DNA from: Acidovorax soli
Lineage (GTDB): Bacteria > Pseudomonadota > Gammaproteobacteria > Burkholderiales > Burkholderiaceae_C
Assembly (NCBI RefSeq): GCF_014207955.1
Contig: NZ_JACHLK010000010.1
Span: 124,001-188,000 of the forward strand
DNA: 64,000 nucleotides
Direction: 5' to 3'
Part shown: positions 48,925 through 57,434 of the stretch, in pieces
Layout of the letters: each line of letters begins with the position of its first letter
Position numbering within the stretch: position 1 is the first letter of the stretch
Position numbers and translations under genes: made by a program
The notes under the pieces: generated by a model
The model's input: only the letters and a program-made list of their open reading frames with translations
What the model was told of the DNA's origin: nothing
The model's database searches: none

Positions 48925-49806
48925 CTAGGCAGCGTCGCTGGGCTCGGTGGCCGGCGAGGGAATCGCCACCGTCTGGCATGACGCCGCGGGCAGCTCCAGC
49001 CAGCGCTGCGCGGCCGATTGCAGCTGGGGCAGGCCGCCGGTGGTGAACAGCTGCACCTCGGGTGTTTGCGCTTGCGGCCCGGCCAGCAGGCCGGCCCCTT
49101 CGAGCAGGCGCCGCGTCTGGCGCGCCACGGCCTCGCCGGTCTCGATGAAGCGCACCTCGGGCCCGACCAGGGCGCGCAGGTCGCGCTCGGCAAAGATGTA
49201 GTGCGTGCAGCCCAGCACCAGGGTGTCCATCTGGCCTGGGGCAGTGCCAAAGGCACCCATGGCCTCGATGTAGCGCTCGCACAGCGCCCAGGTCTCGGTG
49301 CCTTCGGGGCTGGCGGGAACGGGGCGGTCCACGCTGCGCTCGATGGCGTGGGCCAGGCCATCGCAGGGCTGCACCACGAACTCGGTGCTGTCCTGCAGGC
49401 TGGCCAGCAGCTTGCCGAACTTGGCGCTGGTGAGGGTGCCGCGCGTGCCGATCACGCCCACGCGGCCGGTCTTTGTGGCCGCCAGCGCGGGCTTGATGGC
49501 CGGCTCCAGGCCCACCAGCGGCAGCGCCGGGTAGCGGCTGCGCACTTCGTGGATGGCCGCCGCCGTGGCCGTGTTGCAGGCCACCACCAATGCCTTGATG
49601 CCATGCTGCTCCAGCAGGTGGCGCGTGATGGCATGGGTGCGTGCGCCCACATAGGCATCGCCGCGCTCGCCGTAGGGGGCATGGGCGCTGTCGGCCAGGT
49701 AGACAAAGCGCTCGTGCGGCAGCTCGGCGCGCAGGGCGCGCAGCACGCTCAGGCCGCCCACACCGCTGTCAAACACACCGATGGGCTGGGAATTCGGGGA
49801 GGTCAT
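48925..49806 (-). CDS. murI: Glutamate racemase
   Basis: The 293-residue enzyme makes D-glutamate for peptidoglycan. Catalytic cysteines are seen in VVACNTATAAAIHE and LVLGCTHYIFAE, and the N-terminal DSGVGGLSVLRAL holds the catalytic Asp/Ser region. The ATG at 49806 is used; an upstream GTG region adds non-family sequence. It is followed 1 bp later by the TonB-C-like gene. Confidence 0.95.
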   Translation of the reverse strand: MTSPNSQPIGVFDSGVGGLSVLRALRAELPHERFVYLADSAHAPYGERGDAYVGARTHAITRHLLEQHGIKALVVACNTATAAAIHEVRSRYPALPLVGLEPAIKPALAATKTGRVGVIGTRGTLTSAKFGKLLASLQDSTEFVVQPCDGLAHAIERSVDRPVPASPEGTETWALCERYIEAMGAFGTAPGQMDTLVLGCTHYIFAERDLRALVGPEVRFIETGEAVARQTRRLLEGAGLLAGPQAQTPEVQLFTTGGLPQLQSAAQRWLELPAASCQTVAIPSPATEPSDAA

Positions 49807-49939
49807 GGGAGAAAGGAATAGGGCGGGGCAGGCATGCAATCGATGCCCCGCACTGTAACGCTGCCGGGCCCCCCATGCACGGAAGGTGGCGCGAAAACCC
49901 GTGACCGCCGCTGGACTCGCGCCGGGATGCGGGAGGCCC

Positions 49940-49978
49940 AAAAAAATCCCCCGGCAGCGCTTGGCGCGCGACCGGGGG
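49940..49978 (-). terminator. Intrinsic terminator of the fumarase gene
   Basis: Read on the minus strand: CCCCCGG (49978-49972), a 17-nt loop, CCGGGGG (49954-49948), then ATTTTTTT. It is 28 bp past the fumarase stop codon. Confidence 0.85.
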
Positions 49979-50006
49979 CGTGGTTTCAGCCGGGGCTGTC
50001 AGCCAT

Positions 50007-51557
50007 TCAGGCCGCCGCCACTTCGATGCCGCGGAATTCACCGGTGGCAATGCGCTTTTGCCACTCGGCCGGGCCGGTGATGTGGGCGCTGGTGCCGCCT
50101 GCATCCACCGCCACCGTCACCGGCATGTCCACCACGTCGAACTCGTAGATGGCCTCCATGCCCAGGTCGGCAAAACCAAGCACCTTGGCCTTCTTGATGG
50201 CCTTGCTCACCAGGTAGGCGGCGCCGCCCACGGCCATCAGGTAGGCGCTCTGGTGCTTCTTGATCGCCTCGATGGCCACCGGGCCGCGCTCGGACTTGCC
50301 GATCATGGCGATCAGGCCGGTTTCGGCCAGCATCATCTCGGTGAAGCCGTCCATGCGCGTGGCCGTGGTCGGGCCGGCCGGGCCCACGGCCTCGTCCTTG
50401 ACCGGGTCCACAGGGCCCACGTAGTAGATCACGCGGTTGGTGAAGTCCACGGGCAGCTTTTCGCCCTTGGCCAGCATGTCCTGGATGCGCTTGTGCGCGG
50501 CGTCGCGCCCGGTCAGCATCTTGCCGTTGAGCAGCAGGGTGTCGCCGGGCTTCCAGCTGGCCACTTCTTCCTTGGTCAGGGTATCGAGGTTGACCTTCTT
50601 GCTCTTGTTGTAGTCGGGCGCCCAGTTCACGTTGGGCCACAGGTCCAGCGAGGGCGGGGTGATGTACACCGGGCCCGAGCCATCCATCACGAAATGGGCG
50701 TGGCGCGTGGCCGCGCAGTTGGGGATCATGGCCACGGGCTTGCTGGCCGCGTGCGTGGGGTACATCTTGATCTTCACGTCCAGCACCGTGGTCAAGCCGC
50801 CCAGGCCTTGGGCGCCGATGCCCAGGGCGTTGACCTTCTCGTACAGTTCCAGGCGCATTTCCTCGACCTTGTCGAGCTTTTCGCCGCGCGAGGACTTGGC
50901 CTGCAGCTCGTACATGTTCAGGTCGTCCATCAGGCTTTCCTTGGCCAGCAGCACCGCCTTCTCGGCCGTGCCGCCGATGCCGATACCGAGCATGCCTGGC
51001 GGGCACCAGCCGGCGCCCATGGTGGGCACGGTCTTGAGCACCCAGTCGATGACGTTGTCGCCGGGGTTGAGCATGATCATCTTGCTCTTGTTCTCGCTGC
51101 CTCCGCCCTTGGCGGCCACGGTGATGTCCACCGTGTTGCCGGGCACGATCTGGGCGAAGATCACCGCGGGCGTGTTGTCCTTGGTGTTCTTGCGGTCGAA
51201 CTGCGGGTCGGCCACCACGCTGGCGCGCAGGGTGTTGTCGGGGTGGTTGTAGCCGCGGCGCACGCCTTCGTTGATGGCGTCTTCGAGGCCTGCGGGGAAG
51301 CCTTCCCAGCGCACGTCCATGCCCACCTTGAGGAATACGTTGACGATGCCGGTGTCCTGGCAGATGGGGCGCTGGCCGGTGGCGCTCATCTTGCTGTTGG
51401 TCAGGATCTGGGCGATCGCGTCCTTGGCTGCAGCGCTCTGCTCGCGTTCGTAGGCGCGCGCCAGGTGGGCGATGTAGTCGGTGGGGTGGTAGTAGGAGAT
51501 GTACTGCAGCGCAGCAGCAACGGACTCGACGAGATCGTCGTACTTGATCGTGGTCAT
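50007..51557 (-). CDS. Class I fumarate hydratase (4Fe-4S)
   Basis: The 516-residue TCA-cycle enzyme interconverts fumarate and malate. It joins the alpha (about residues 10-285) and beta (about 320-505) domains of class I fumarases. Three cluster cysteines are visible: Cys66 (PICQDTG), Cys185 (GAGWCPPGM) and Cys281 (IPNCAATRH). The length fits fused FumA/FumB-type enzymes (about 510-550). It is monocistronic, with its own terminator. Its promoter region borders the integrase-bearing island. Confidence 0.95.
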   Translation of the reverse strand: MTTIKYDDLVESVAAALQYISYYHPTDYIAHLARAYEREQSAAAKDAIAQILTNSKMSATGQRPICQDTGIVNVFLKVGMDVRWEGFPAGLEDAINEGVRRGYNHPDNTLRASVVADPQFDRKNTKDNTPAVIFAQIVPGNTVDITVAAKGGGSENKSKMIMLNPGDNVIDWVLKTVPTMGAGWCPPGMLGIGIGGTAEKAVLLAKESLMDDLNMYELQAKSSRGEKLDKVEEMRLELYEKVNALGIGAQGLGGLTTVLDVKIKMYPTHAASKPVAMIPNCAATRHAHFVMDGSGPVYITPPSLDLWPNVNWAPDYNKSKKVNLDTLTKEEVASWKPGDTLLLNGKMLTGRDAAHKRIQDMLAKGEKLPVDFTNRVIYYVGPVDPVKDEAVGPAGPTTATRMDGFTEMMLAETGLIAMIGKSERGPVAIEAIKKHQSAYLMAVGGAAYLVSKAIKKAKVLGFADLGMEAIYEFDVVDMPVTVAVDAGGTSAHITGPAEWQKRIATGEFRGIEVAAA

Positions 51558-51790
51558 CGTGGGCTTTTCAGTGGGAAAACGTTATCTGGTCACGCTCGTA
51601 GCGGTTCGGCGCGACTCTTCCCTGAATTATCCCATCTCAGCGTTTTCCTCCTGGTACGTGTCTTTTCGTACCCCTAGCCTTGTAGAAAATTTGCAATCGC
51701 GACGCATGAAATAGATGATTTTTGGCGCGCCTGAACACAGACTAGGTGACCTCCGCGCTGCACCCCGCAGCGCTCAAAGCTGAGGTGCAC

Positions 51791-52828
51791 ATGAGTCTGA
51801 CAATGAGCAAACAGGGCGTCTATCACTGGCGCAAGACCATCGACGGTCATCCCTTTTTCAAGTCCACCAAGACCGACGATCTCAAGCTTGCCCAGCAAAT
51901 GGCCGCGTTGTGGGAGGCGGATGCGATCCGCGAAGTGTTCGTGGTCGGCAACAAACCCATGGGGCTCCACGCGGTCATCAAGGCGTTTCTGGATGAGCGC
52001 AAAGGCAAGCCGGGGTGGCAAAGCGCGAAAGGGCACCTCGGCCACTTTTTGTCGTTGCCAAACGAAAAGTTTTCCGATGTGCATGAGCACGCGGTTCTGG
52101 AGGTGATCGAGAAGCGGCGTGAAGCAGGGGTAGCCCACAACACGCTCTCCGTCATGTCCTCGTATTGGCTTGCGCTGGTGCGGTTCGCAGAAAGCAAGAA
52201 GTGGTCAACATGCCCGAAGATCGAGCGGATCAAGCCCGAGAAGACCCGGCTTCGCTACCTCACAAAAGAGGAAGAGGCGGGGGTGTTTGCGGCCATTGAT
52301 CCCAATGCCAAGTACCCAGGCAAGTGCCTCCGCACTGACCGTGCACGGCAGACCAACTGTGATTTGGTGACGATGTTGTTGGACACAGGGGCTCGTTACC
52401 GCGAGATGGCGCAGATGAAGTGGTCGCAAGTCTCGTTCGCTCAGAGCACTGTGCTCATCTACCGGCCGAAGGGCGGGACGGACACCACGATTGTGATGAC
52501 TGATCGCATGAAAGCCACCCTGACCCGTCGCAAGCTGGAAGCCTCGGATGAGTGGGTGTTTCCCACGAAGCGCAAACACAACAACGCCTACAAGTGGATG
52601 AAGGCCGCGTGCGCGAGAGCAGGGATCGACGTGAACCTGGGGAAAGTCACGCTCCACACACGCCGCCATACCAACGCGACCCGGCTACTGCAGGGTGGGT
52701 TGAACATCGTCGAGGTGCAAGTCCAGCTCGGCCATGCCTCCCTGCAATCCACCATGGTCTACCTGCATGTCACCCCCATGGCTGCAGCAGAAAAGGCAGC
52801 AGGCATCCTGAACAAGCCCGCCGCGTAG
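51791..52828 (+). CDS. Tyrosine-family site-specific recombinase (phage-type integrase)
   Basis: The 345-residue protein has an N-terminal SAM-like core-binding region (about residues 55-135) and a C-terminal catalytic domain. Catalytic residues are R202 (LLDTGARYREM), H289 and R292 (LHTRRHTNATRLL), H315 (VQLGHASLQ) and Y324 (TMVYLHVTP), so it looks active. The ATG at 51791 follows GAGGTG; an in-frame GTG at 51746 is less likely. It faces into the island and sits at its left edge. Confidence 0.92.
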   Translation: MSLTMSKQGVYHWRKTIDGHPFFKSTKTDDLKLAQQMAALWEADAIREVFVVGNKPMGLHAVIKAFLDERKGKPGWQSAKGHLGHFLSLPNEKFSDVHEHAVLEVIEKRREAGVAHNTLSVMSSYWLALVRFAESKKWSTCPKIERIKPEKTRLRYLTKEEEAGVFAAIDPNAKYPGKCLRTDRARQTNCDLVTMLLDTGARYREMAQMKWSQVSFAQSTVLIYRPKGGTDTTIVMTDRMKATLTRRKLEASDEWVFPTKRKHNNAYKWMKAACARAGIDVNLGKVTLHTRRHTNATRLLQGGLNIVEVQVQLGHASLQSTMVYLHVTPMAAAEKAAGILNKPAA

Positions 52829-52864
52829 GGCGCGCTACTATCAGCCGAAAGAGAGGGTCTAGAC

Positions 52865-53317
52865 ATGAAATCGCTTTATGCATTCGCGCTTGCGCTGAGT
52901 ACGACCGCAGCAATAGCCGGTCATCCGAGGTGCGCCGGAAGCGTTGAGCCAGCGAAGTGCGAGAAGCTTCAGGCTGAAATTGACGCCGAAACTCCCGAAG
53001 CTAGAAAAGCCCGGCAGGCGAAGCTCGAAGATGATCGGAAGTCGGCGGCTGCCGCTGCAAATGCGCAGCCTGTATCGGCCTCAACTTCAAGCAACTCCGA
53101 ATACCCGGGGCCTTGGAAAGACGATCTGAACGTCGACATTTCGCGAGCTTTCGTGGCCAAGCAAATCCGCGGCTGCGGCGAGTATCGGTACAAGGAAAGC
53201 CGGGCCACGCGGACCGAGTACCTGGTGCATTGCACGCGCGATGGCAAAAATTGGGTGGCCTACCTGGTATGGACGCGGACAGGGGCGATTACCGGCCCTT
53301 TCAAAGCAGATGAGTAG
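52865..53317 (+). CDS. Exported hypothetical protein (island cargo)
   Basis: This 150-residue protein has a signal peptide (LYAFALALSTTAAIAG), a charged helical segment with Lys/Ala-rich composition (about residues 30-65), a Ser/Thr linker and a C-terminal folded part with two Cys (IRGCGEY, LVHCTRDGKNWVAYLVW). The family is not recognised. GAGAGGG precedes the ATG. It is 36 bp after the integrase gene. Confidence 0.6.
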   Translation: MKSLYAFALALSTTAAIAGHPRCAGSVEPAKCEKLQAEIDAETPEARKARQAKLEDDRKSAAAAANAQPVSASTSSNSEYPGPWKDDLNVDISRAFVAKQIRGCGEYRYKESRATRTEYLVHCTRDGKNWVAYLVWTRTGAITGPFKADE

Positions 53318-53334
53318 CCGCTTGCTCCTCGGCC

Positions 53335-53556
53335 TTATGGGGTTGTGAGGCATTTCAACAGCAGCTCTGCCTGCTCATCTTCGGTGAGCACACCATTGAT
53401 GAACTTCTCTTGGTCGCGCAAGGATGCCAACTGTTCCTTGGCATCCGCGAGCGCTTGGGTTGCCGCGTCATGGTCCCGTGCAGCCAACTTCAGTGCCAAC
53501 TCCCCTTGCTTGCGTTCGTAGTGGGCCTTGAGGGCCAGGATCACGCCTGGACTCAT
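53335..53556 (-). CDS. Small coiled-coil hypothetical protein
   Basis: This 73-residue protein is predicted to be mostly helical (ALKAHYERKQGELALKLAARDHDAATQALADAKEQLASLRDQ) and probably forms a coiled coil. The ATG has an excellent AGGGAGAG 5 nt upstream. That site and start lie within the 3' part of the next upstream gene, in another frame, so the pair overlaps by 89 bp. Function unknown. Confidence 0.55.
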   Translation of the reverse strand: MSPGVILALKAHYERKQGELALKLAARDHDAATQALADAKEQLASLRDQEKFINGVLTEDEQAELLLKCLTTP

Positions 53557-53788
53557 GCCGACTCTCCCTGCACTGCGAGGCCGAACGGATTTCGCGGATG
53601 CGCGCCTTATCAGCGGTGCTCAGCGTCAAGTTGTCTTGGAAGTAAGGCTCCAAGTAGTCCAGCGCAGCGTCGATCAGTTGGCTGCTTTGTTCTGGGTGGT
53701 GGCGTGCGAGCTTGAGATAGTTCAGCGCTTGCAGGGGTGATGTTGCTTCAAATGTAAGGTCTTCCATGTCAGTTCTCTCGGGCATCAT
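53468..53788 (-). CDS. Small hypothetical protein overlapping the coiled-coil gene
   Basis: The first ~70 residues look like a genuine protein (LQALNYLKLARHHPEQSSQLIDAALDYLEPYF). The last ~35 are Arg/Gly/Pro-rich because they share DNA with the next gene in another frame. Either the tail is really translated, or a frameshift once joined the two frames. ATG at 53788, 53785 or 53767 could be the start; 53767 has GAGAG upstream. Confidence 0.42.
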   Translation of the reverse strand: MMPERTDMEDLTFEATSPLQALNYLKLARHHPEQSSQLIDAALDYLEPYFQDNLTLSTADKARIREIRSASQCRESRHESRRDPGPQGPLRTQARGVGTEVGCTGP

Positions 53789-53904
53789 TGCCCACCCTCT
53801 ATTCCCACCCGCTATTGATCAACCGGACTCAAGAACTGTCGAATAGCAGTAAAAAACTGACGTTTTGTTACGAGCCCGATTAGACTGGTGAGACGGAGGG
53901 CAAC

Positions 53905-54633
53905 ATGGGTTGGCTTGAGTTCATTTCAAAAATTGTGGCGGCGATTGCTTGGCCTGCAGCCGTCGTGATCCTGGGCGTCTTGTTCAAAGGCAAGCTTGAA
54001 CAGCTGCTTGGTAAAGTCAGACGTGCAAAAGGTGCTGGCTTCGAGTTCGATTTCATCAGCGTGGAGGAAAAAGCTGAAGCAGCCAAACAAAGTCTCAAAG
54101 AGGAGCTGAGCGAGCCCCCTCCACCGCGCGAGCAGCCATCCACGCATGTACCTGCCTCTGAATCGGAAAACACAGCAGCACCAGTCCCGGAGCGTCCGAA
54201 ATTTTCGATGGTCGAGAATGACGGGAGCGAAGAGCTTGAACACCTCAGGCCCAGAGACTTGAACCCAAGTGCGTTGATTCTTTCAGCTTGGTCTGACATC
54301 GAAGTTCAGCTTCTCGAGTTCATCAACGAACGCGCCATCTTCGTGTCCACATCTCATACGCGCAGCCCCGCTGGATGGCTTCAGGCCATTCAACAAGAAG
54401 GCGCCTTGCCGAAAAACCTGATTAATAGCATCAGGGAGCTACAGCAGTTGCGGAATCGAGTTGCACATGCAGACTCCTGGATGCCAGACAGGGATGATGC
54501 GAATCGGTACTTCAACGCTGCCAGGTCTGTGATTTTCTCAATCAGGGAAGTGCAGAAGCGCGGTGGGAACGTGGTTTTCCGCGACAACGAGGTGGATCAC
54601 TTTCGGCCGAAAGATAAAGGGGAGGGGTCATGA
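53905..54633 (+). CDS. Membrane-anchored protein with HEPN-like RX4H motif
   Basis: The 242-residue protein has an N-terminal TM helix (about residues 8-27, IVAAIAWPAAVVILGVLF) followed by KGK/RR, which puts the rest in the cytoplasm. A charged linker with Pro/Glu-rich sequence runs to about 105. A C-terminal helical domain (about 120-215) contains QLRNRVAHAD: R183 and H188 fit the RX4H motif of HEPN RNases and related domains. The function is not established and a DUF4145-like domain is an alternative. It overlaps the next gene by ATGA. Island location and HEPN-like motif make a defence or toxin role possible. Confidence 0.68.
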   Translation: MGWLEFISKIVAAIAWPAAVVILGVLFKGKLEQLLGKVRRAKGAGFEFDFISVEEKAEAAKQSLKEELSEPPPPREQPSTHVPASESENTAAPVPERPKFSMVENDGSEELEHLRPRDLNPSALILSAWSDIEVQLLEFINERAIFVSTSHTRSPAGWLQAIQQEGALPKNLINSIRELQQLRNRVAHADSWMPDRDDANRYFNAARSVIFSIREVQKRGGNVVFRDNEVDHFRPKDKGEGS

Positions 54634-55112
54634 AGATTCACTTGCAAGGCGTCGCCGTGGCGCTCTCTCTCGCGGTTGGGTCGTCGGTGATGGCACAGAG
54701 TGATCTACCAACGGACGCGGACCTGAAGTCGTCCTATTGCATGGGTGTGCTTGAAAGCAAGATCGCAGGCATGGACGAGGTTTACAAGACGAACCCGAGC
54801 CTCAAACAGCACGAGGACTTCATCTTGCAGGGGCCGCGCAACGACTTGCATAGGCTCCGCAGCTACATGGCACCTCGCGCCAAGAAACTCGACATTGACG
54901 CGCTCGTCGCAGCCAAGAATCGTGGAGTCATCGATTTCAGGACCGCAAGGCAACACGGGCAGGCATGCTTGGCTCAATGCCCTATGGAGCAGGTGACCAA
55001 CGAAAAGGGTAGCTACGACAAGTGGAACAAGTGTTTCAGTGCTTGTACAGCTCTGGAACCGGCCTATGCGCGCGAAGACTCTTGCAAAAACATCAACTGG
55101 CTTCCGTTCTGA
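54630..55112 (+). CDS. Exported cysteine-rich hypothetical protein
   Basis: The 160-residue protein has a signal peptide (VAVALSLAVGSSVMAQ). The mature part has six cysteines (SYCMG, QACLAQCPMEQ, NKCFSACTA, DSCKN) that suggest disulfide pairs in a periplasmic fold. No family is recognised. Its ATG overlaps the stop of the HEPN-like gene (ATGA, 54630-54633), so the two are co-translated. Confidence 0.65.
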   Translation: MKIHLQGVAVALSLAVGSSVMAQSDLPTDADLKSSYCMGVLESKIAGMDEVYKTNPSLKQHEDFILQGPRNDLHRLRSYMAPRAKKLDIDALVAAKNRGVIDFRTARQHGQACLAQCPMEQVTNEKGSYDKWNKCFSACTALEPAYAREDSCKNINWLPF

Positions 55113-55122
55113 TTGAGTTACG

Positions 55123-55270
55123 CTTCCCTGCGCTCGTCATCTCCTACGTTTACCGCTGGCTTGTCGAACATTGCGTCCGCGACTTTGTGATTTCTCAAAG
55201 CGTCATCCCACACAACAGCGCCAGGATCCACCGCGCATTGCAACCGCTCGCGTAGAGCAGCATAGTCGTA
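55123..55270 (-). pseudogene. C-terminal remnant of a gene cut by the IS21-type element
   Basis: On the minus strand an open frame runs from the IS end to a TAA at 55123-55125. It reads YDYAALRERLQC, DPGAVVWDDALRNHKVADAMF and DKPAVNVGDDERREA, about 49 residues in all. It has no start of its own and looks like the end of a real soluble protein. The 5' part is not recognisable on the other side of the element. The family is unknown. Confidence 0.5.
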
Positions 55271-55757
55271 TGTTGGATTCCACTGAGATCTGACCCGCGT
55301 TTTCCATCGAATACTGACCCACTCTGTTGTCTGAACTGAGAGGTCTACGATGTGGATAAGTGCTGAGTTTTCTCCTTTTTAGGCTGGGGTGTGTGGAGCT
55401 GCCGCAAAGTGCGCCGCTGTTTGCGCGACTTTCTTGCCTCCAGGGCTAGCCAGGTAGAAAGCTTCTCTGCGAATGGATCGAGCTTGCTGGAGCTCGCGCG
55501 CTTGGCATAGCTGGGTTGCTCATCACCCGAGCGCAGATACTTCTTCACGGTGTTGCGAGCCAGGCCTGTGCGCCTTGAAATCTCGCGGATGGACAGCTGC
55601 TCGCGCAGGGCCCATCGCCTGATGACACTGAGTGTCGCCACGTCTATCACTCCTGAAATCTCCTGCTCCTAAAAGCAGCAGGATAGGGTTAGTACGTGGG
55701 TCAGCTTCAAATGGAAATCACTGCTTCAACTGGGTCAATATTCAGTGGAATTCAACA
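55271..55757. mobile_element. Internally deleted IS21-family element with both terminal repeats
   Basis: The left end TGTTGGATTCCACTGAGATC (from 55271) and right end TGTTGAATTCCACTGAATAT (from 55757, minus strand) are inverted repeats, both continuing to TGACCC. Further CTGACCCAC subterminal repeats lie inside both ends. Only ~490 bp remain of an element usually ~2-2.5 kb. The 5' part of istA is present and istB is gone. No target duplication is visible at the flanks. Confidence 0.75.
55345..55650 (-). pseudogene. istA: Truncated IS21 transposase IstA
   Basis: The 101-codon frame begins with the IstA N-terminus: HTH (LSVIRRWALREQLSIREISRR and TGLARNTVKKYLRSG), then KLDPFAEKLSTWL and EARKSRKQRRTLRQLH. 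After about residue 86 it runs into sequence from the far end of the element (TPQPKKEKTQ), so the DDE catalytic domain is missing. It may still make a short DNA-binding protein, but it cannot transpose. Confidence 0.8.
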
Positions 55758-56190
55758 CCGGGGGGCCATGAGCGAATGCGACTGAGCTACGCCTGCGAGG
55801 TATTTAACGAACTGGTGCGCGAGTTCCGCTGGACGGTGTCAGCGAAGCCGATGAAGAACACGAACTGAGCGATCTTCTGCACCTGCTCAATGCGGAAGGA
55901 GTCGTCGAACTTGTCCACGAAGTGCTGCGCGAACGTCTTCGCGCTTGTTGGCGAAGATCTGGGCCACGCGCAGTAGTCTGCTGGCGTGGCGTTTGGGCTC
56001 GAACGGGATGTGGTGGCCGTGTAGCCTTCTTTGACCAAGGCGCGGACTGAAGAGATGGCCGTGTAGGCGTGGCGGTGGTGGTCCTTGGGCAGGCCTGGGC
56101 CAATTTGATGTGCGCCATTGCCGTTGTTGCCGCAGCCAGAAGCCTCCATAGCCGCAGAAAGTGTCGATCAGGGATAGGCTCGGGTACACG
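55758..56190 (-). pseudogene. Frameshifted gene relic
   Basis: No single frame is convincing, but protein-like stretches follow each other across frames on the minus strand. They are HRHAYTAISSVRALVKEGYTAT, then HIPFEPKRHASRLLRVAQIF in another frame, then KTFAQHFVDKFDDSFRIEQVQ / KIAQFVFFIGFADTVQRN in the first, and perhaps HQFVKYLAGVAQSH in a third. At least two frameshifts are needed. The family is not recognised. It abuts the IS21 remnant. Confidence 0.42.
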
Positions 56191-56214
56191 CCGGCGACCC
56201 TGACTTTGTGCTTG

Positions 56215-56505
56215 TCATGGTGCCTTTTGTGGCATTGGGAGGCTCTTCTGGGCGTCTTCGGCCTGGACAACTTGATGGGACGCGGGAGTTTGGCTGCGAG
56301 CGCGCGTGTTGTGCGAGTCGTAGATGTACGCTGCAATTCCAAGGGCAGAGCCGAAGGCTGTAACCACGAGCGCAATGCTGCGGATCATTGCCGGGCGTTG
56401 CTGTACACGGTGAGCTTCCAAGAGGATTTCAGCCGGCACGCCCGCATCCACGAAGGGCCGTAGAGGCGAGGGCGGATACGTTTTCGCGGTAGTCTTGGTG
56501 GTCAT
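56215..56505 (-). CDS. Small membrane hypothetical protein
   Basis: The 96-residue protein has one TM helix (about residues 40-60, IRSIALVVTAFGSALGIAAYI) preceded by a PFVDAGVPAEILLEAHRVQQ segment. AAGGAGCGC before the ATG supports translation. No family is recognised. A and T content is higher than in the chromosomal genes. Confidence 0.5.
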   Translation of the reverse strand: MTTKTTAKTYPPSPLRPFVDAGVPAEILLEAHRVQQRPAMIRSIALVVTAFGSALGIAAYIYDSHNTRARSQTPASHQVVQAEDAQKSLPMPQKAP

Positions 56506-56594
56506 GGATGCGCTCCTTGCCCGAAATTCTATGGATGCGAAATCGTCAATGCTGTAGCGCGACGCACAAGTTACATAGTGACGCGGCTTCCGGG

Positions 56595-56855
56595 CTATGG
56601 GTTGCCGTTCAATCTCTGCAAGATGTACATGACGACACCCCCAGCCAGCAGCGTGATCGGGCCCTGCAGGGAGCGCGCTGCCTCTTTTATTGATTCACCA
56701 AAGTAGATGAGACTGATCCAGAAGGGAAATGCTTTGACCATCACAAGTGCGTCAATGATCTTGTCGATTACCGTTCGTTGCTCTGGGCGAGCCCGCGGGC
56801 TCACATTACGCGACTTGCGTGTTCGGACCGAATTGCGAGGGGGTTTTTTTGCCAT
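56595..56855 (-). CDS. Small membrane hypothetical protein
   Basis: The 86-residue protein has a basic N-terminus (KKPPRNSVRTRKSR) and two hydrophobic segments (AFPFWISLIYFG, about residues 42-53, and ITLLAGGVVMYIL, about 67-79). AAGGAGT precedes the ATG at a good distance. The family is unknown. The 177 bp between this gene and 57033 contain no feature I can identify. Confidence 0.5.
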   Translation of the reverse strand: MAKKPPRNSVRTRKSRNVSPRARPEQRTVIDKIIDALVMVKAFPFWISLIYFGESIKEAARSLQGPITLLAGGVVMYILQRLNGNP

Positions 56856-57032
56856 GGATGACTCCTTGGCGTAATTTTATTTCACCTTGGTGGGAGATCC
56901 CGATCGTAGCTGCGTTTCGGAGGGGAGAACACTCATTATTGGTGAGACGTGCTTTCCCTATTGTCTTCAGAGGGGTTAGTCATTAGGCGTTGTCGGGAAA
57001 GATCACTTTGAAATCGATTTCAATTTCCTGGG

Positions 57033-57434
57033 CTACCAGATGAAAAGGTCTGGAGCGGCCATCGGAGGCATGGATTCCGCTGCTTCCCTTTGCTTTGCCG
57101 TTCTGGCCTGTAGCTTCGGCTTGGGGGTGATGGGAGTAGCTGTCACCCAGTCGCAGACCTTCTTCATTTGGCCTTGCTGGTATTTCTGCTTTGAATAGTC
57201 GGGGACAAACACATCCACAGTATCTACGCGGTAGCCCTGTCCATCCTTTAATGCCAGGTAGTCAAAAGTGCTTTCCGGGGGAATGCGCCAATCCTTAGAT
57301 TTGCCACCTGCGAATAGCGTGTAGTAAACGGTTCTTACTGTCTTGCGCGTAACGATGATGTCTAAAGTTCTTGGCGTTTCATTTCTCCCGGAGCGGGATT
57401 TTTTGTCGCTCCAGGTATTTACGGGAAAAGTCAA
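57033..57434 (-). CDS. Hypothetical protein (start uncertain)
   Basis: About 133 residues, beta-rich (TLDIIVTRKTVRTVYYTLFAGG, STFDYLALKDGQGYRVDTVDVFVPDYSKQ), with a Lys/Pro-rich C-terminus. The only start in frame is TTG at 57434. The frame stays open upstream and passes FPLLSGCD, which resembles a lipoprotein cleavage site. A well-placed GAGGAAAAATG just before it is out of frame. A 5' frameshift or an unusual start is possible. Family not recognised. Confidence 0.45.
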   Translation of the reverse strand: MTFPVNTWSDKKSRSGRNETPRTLDIIVTRKTVRTVYYTLFAGGKSKDWRIPPESTFDYLALKDGQGYRVDTVDVFVPDYSKQKYQQGQMKKVCDWVTATPITPKPKLQARTAKQREAAESMPPMAAPDLFIW

